From contig JAKSQA010000037.1 in the NCBI GenBank assembly GCA_024404335.1, forward strand, positions 1 through 7,901: a stretch of 7,901 bases of DNA, in the 5' to 3' direction. The translations under genes and the position numbers were made by a program. Source of the DNA: Mailhella sp. Its GTDB lineage: Bacteria > Desulfobacterota > Desulfovibrionia > Desulfovibrionales > Desulfovibrionaceae. Under the pieces are notes generated by a model. The model ran no database searches. It was not told where the DNA came from and was given only the letters and a program-made list of their open reading frames with translations. The first letter of the stretch is position 1. Each line of letters starts with the position of its first letter. Shown here piece by piece: positions 6,088 to 7,901 of this stretch.

Positions 6088-7281
6088 ATGAAGGAATACA
6101 TCGACAGGCTCCGCCCCGGGGAATGGCCATCCCCATGCTTCGTGACCGACCTCGCCCTCCTCAGGAAAAACGCCGCCGTGCTCGACGGCGTACAGAAGAG
6201 GACCGGCGCCAAGATCATGCTGGCTCTCAAATGCTTCTCGCAGAGCGCCACCTTCTCCGTCCTCTCCAGGGCCATGGAAGGCCCCCTGTACGGCTGCTGT
6301 GCCAGCTCCCCCGACGAGGCCAGGCTTGCGAAGGAGGAATTCCGGGGAGAGGTGCATGCGTTCGCCGCGGCATGGAGCGAGGATGAGCTTGCCGAGACCC
6401 TCCGCTATGCTGACCATGTGGTCTTCAATTCCTTCGCCCAGTGGCGCCGCTTCAGGCCCATGGTCGAAAAGGCTTCGGAGGAGCGCGGATCCGCTGTCGA
6501 ATGCGGCCTGCGCATCAACCCCGAACATTCCGAAGGCGCCGTCCCCATCTACGATCCCTGTTCCCCCGGATCGCGTCTCGGCATCCGCCCCGCCGCATTC
6601 AGGGCCGAGCTGGAGCGTGACCCCCATGCTCTCGACGGCATAAGCGGCCTGCATTTCCATACGCTCTGCGAGCAGGATTCCGACAGCCTCGCGCGCACAC
6701 TGGAAGCCGTGGAAAAGCATTTCGGCGCCTGGTTCCCGCAGATGAAGTGGATCAACTTCGGCGGAGGCCACCACATCACCCGCGAAGGCTACGGCCTGGA
6801 CCTGCTCTGCAGCTGCATCACGCATGTGCGCGACACCTACGGCGTGCAGGTCTACCTCGAGCCCGGCGAGGCCGTCGCCCTTAATGCGGGGTTCCTCGTC
6901 GCCACGGTGCTCGACGTCGTCCAGGCCGACATGCCTGTGGCCATCCTCGACACCTCGGCCGCCTGCCACATGCCCGACGTGCTTGAGATGCCCTACCGCC
7001 CCGGCATCGTCGGCGCGGGTGAATCCGGCGAAAAGGCCTTCACCTGCAGGCTCGCCGGCAAGTCGTGCCTCGCGGGCGACGTCATCGGGGAATACTCCTT
7101 CGACGCCCCCCTCGCCACCGGCGACAGGCTCGTCTTCCTCGACATGGCGATCTACAGCATGGTCAAGACGACGACGTTCAACGGGCTCAGGCTCCCCTCC
7201 ATAGCCGTGTGGGATTCCGAGAGCGGCGAGCGCCGGGTCACGCACAGGTTCGGCTACGAGGATTTCAAGTCGCGCATCTGA
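6088..7281 (+). CDS. nspC: Carboxynorspermidine/carboxyspermidine decarboxylase
   Basis: This PLP-dependent alanine racemase-fold decarboxylase removes CO2 from carboxynorspermidine or carboxyspermidine, the last step of the aspartate semialdehyde polyamine route. The product is 397 residues, within the family range. The PLP lysine is K48 in LALKCF. HFHTLCEQDSDSL (189-201) follows the barrel strand. FGGGHHIT (224-231) is the glycine loop that binds the cofactor phosphate, and EPGEA is at 258-262. LDTSAACHMPDVLEMPYRP (287-305) is typical of this family. SCLAGD (326-331) provides C327 and D331, the C-terminal active-site pair contributed across the dimer interface in this fold. All expected catalytic residues are present. 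The ATG at 6088 has AGGAAA ending 7 nt upstream. The gene follows slyX closely and is the last gene before the strong hairpin at 7340. Product identity depends on which amine the upstream dehydrogenase uses. Confidence 0.94.
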   Translation: MKEYIDRLRPGEWPSPCFVTDLALLRKNAAVLDGVQKRTGAKIMLALKCFSQSATFSVLSRAMEGPLYGCCASSPDEARLAKEEFRGEVHAFAAAWSEDELAETLRYADHVVFNSFAQWRRFRPMVEKASEERGSAVECGLRINPEHSEGAVPIYDPCSPGSRLGIRPAAFRAELERDPHALDGISGLHFHTLCEQDSDSLARTLEAVEKHFGAWFPQMKWINFGGGHHITREGYGLDLLCSCITHVRDTYGVQVYLEPGEAVALNAGFLVATVLDVVQADMPVAILDTSAACHMPDVLEMPYRPGIVGAGESGEKAFTCRLAGKSCLAGDVIGEYSFDAPLATGDRLVFLDMAIYSMVKTTTFNGLRLPSIAVWDSESGERRVTHRFGYEDFKSRI

Positions 7282-7339
7282 CCGGCGCGCCATCACTCCG
7301 AAAGCCTATTCCCATTCTGCACCGCACTGTATGTGCATC

Positions 7340-7385
7340 AAACAGAATCCTCCGGAATACGCTTGTATTCCGGAGGATTCTGTTT
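7340..7385. terminator. Perfect 21-bp bidirectional terminator hairpin
   Basis: The arms at 7340-7360 and 7365-7385 are perfectly complementary over 21 bp around a GCTT loop. The base of the stem is AAACAG/CTGTTT, so transcripts from either direction end the stem in U residues. It lies 58 nt after the nspC stop and 14 nt beyond the stop of the convergent HD-domain gene. A T6 run on the minus strand (7390-7395) precedes it on that side. It is well placed to end both converging transcripts. Confidence 0.85.
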
Positions 7386-7399
7386 ATCGAAAAAACGCA

Positions 7400-7900
7400 T
7401 CAGACCTGTCCGACAAGGCGGAAAATCGCCTCCTCCACAGCCTGGGCATGACGGAGATAGCCCCGGAGGTCCTTCCGCTTCTCCTCGTTCACGCCGTACC
7501 GCTCGGCAAGGTCCTCGAACCTCTCCTCCAGGGTCACGACCTCGTCATGGCGCACGCGCTTGTCGGCATACGCCACAATGACCGGAAGGCGGAGCGGATC
7601 CGAAACGTCATCGAGCCCGTCGCAGCCGGTCCACGGCCAGGACACGTGGAACATCACCGCCTGGGCAAGGACCGGATTGCCCGTCTCCTCGCGCACCCAT
7701 GCGGCACCGAGCTGCGCATGGCTCCCTCCGTTGCGGATGGTATAGGTCTTGGCTATGTCGTGCAGAAGGCCGCCCGCAAGGGCATAGGGCACATCGAGGG
7801 CGCGCCCTTCGGGAACAAGCCCCTTCTCTTCGGCGCGGCGGACTATCTCCACGGCAATGCCGGCGACAGCCCTGCAGTGCCGGCGGATATTGGGCATCAT
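7400..7900 (-). CDS. HD-domain protein (putative phosphohydrolase), probably 5'-truncated by the window
   Basis: The visible 166 residues form an HD domain, the fold of metal-dependent phosphohydrolases and nucleotidases. The metal ligands appear in canonical order: H8 in RRHCRAVA, H47-D48 in GGLLHDIAK, H61 in GGSHAQLG, H85 in VMFHVSW, and D113 in VAYADKRV. The C-terminal part (about 119-166) is helical and charged. No output or regulatory domain is seen, and the substrate is unknown. Two adjacent ATGs occur at the window edge (7900 and 7897), but the first HD histidine comes only eight residues in. HD proteins usually have more sequence before it, so the true start probably lies outside the window and the protein may be larger or fused to another domain. 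It converges on nspC across the hairpin at 7340. Confidence 0.8.
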   Translation of the reverse strand: MMPNIRRHCRAVAGIAVEIVRRAEEKGLVPEGRALDVPYALAGGLLHDIAKTYTIRNGGSHAQLGAAWVREETGNPVLAQAVMFHVSWPWTGCDGLDDVSDPLRLPVIVAYADKRVRHDEVVTLEERFEDLAERYGVNEEKRKDLRGYLRHAQAVEEAIFRLVGQV

Positions 7901-7901
7901 G

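Noticed and set aside
6067..7296. Open frame of 409 codons antisense to nspC
   Set aside because: It covers a complete decarboxylase with intact catalytic residues; the composition is typical of an antisense shadow.

Overview
The window is GC-rich chromosomal DNA from a Gram-negative bacterium. It encodes an RlpA-type outer-membrane lipoprotein with a SPOR domain, a Y-family DNA polymerase, a polyamine-biosynthesis gene cluster, a SlyX-like protein and an HD-domain protein. The base composition, the long biosynthetic arginine decarboxylase next to carboxy(nor)spermidine enzymes, and the style of the proteins resemble Desulfovibrionaceae (Desulfobacterota). That assignment is an inference from remembered family patterns, not from a search.

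Layout. Positions 1-132 are the unresolved upstream flank of rlpA. rlpA (133-1014, +) converges on dinB (1004-2245, -), and their 3' ends overlap by 11 bp. dinB diverges from speA (2406-4325, +), and the short region between them carries promoter-like elements facing both ways. A plus-strand series follows: speA, carboxynorspermidine/carboxyspermidine dehydrogenase (4432-5622), slyX (5849-6070) and carboxynorspermidine/carboxyspermidine decarboxylase (6088-7281). A perfect 21-bp hairpin (7340-7385) separates this series from a convergent HD-domain gene (7400-7900, -) that reaches the window edge and is probably cut at its 5' end.

How the genes work together. SpeA makes agmatine from arginine. 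The dehydrogenase condenses an amine with aspartate semialdehyde, and the decarboxylase removes the carboxyl group to give a triamine or an aminopropylated product. This is the SpeD/SpeE-independent polyamine route. No agmatinase or agmatine deiminase lies in the window, so the amine used by the dehydrogenase is open: putrescine, 1,3-diaminopropane or agmatine itself. Both larger gaps inside the series (speA to dehydrogenase, dehydrogenase to slyX) contain paired hairpins. The one before slyX looks like a terminator, so slyX and the decarboxylase may be expressed at a different level from the two upstream genes.

I see no mobile element, CRISPR array, tRNA or rRNA. The region is mostly ordinary core metabolism. 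The points most worth a second look are the possible agmatine-based route, the placement of slyX inside the polyamine cluster, and the intergenic hairpins.
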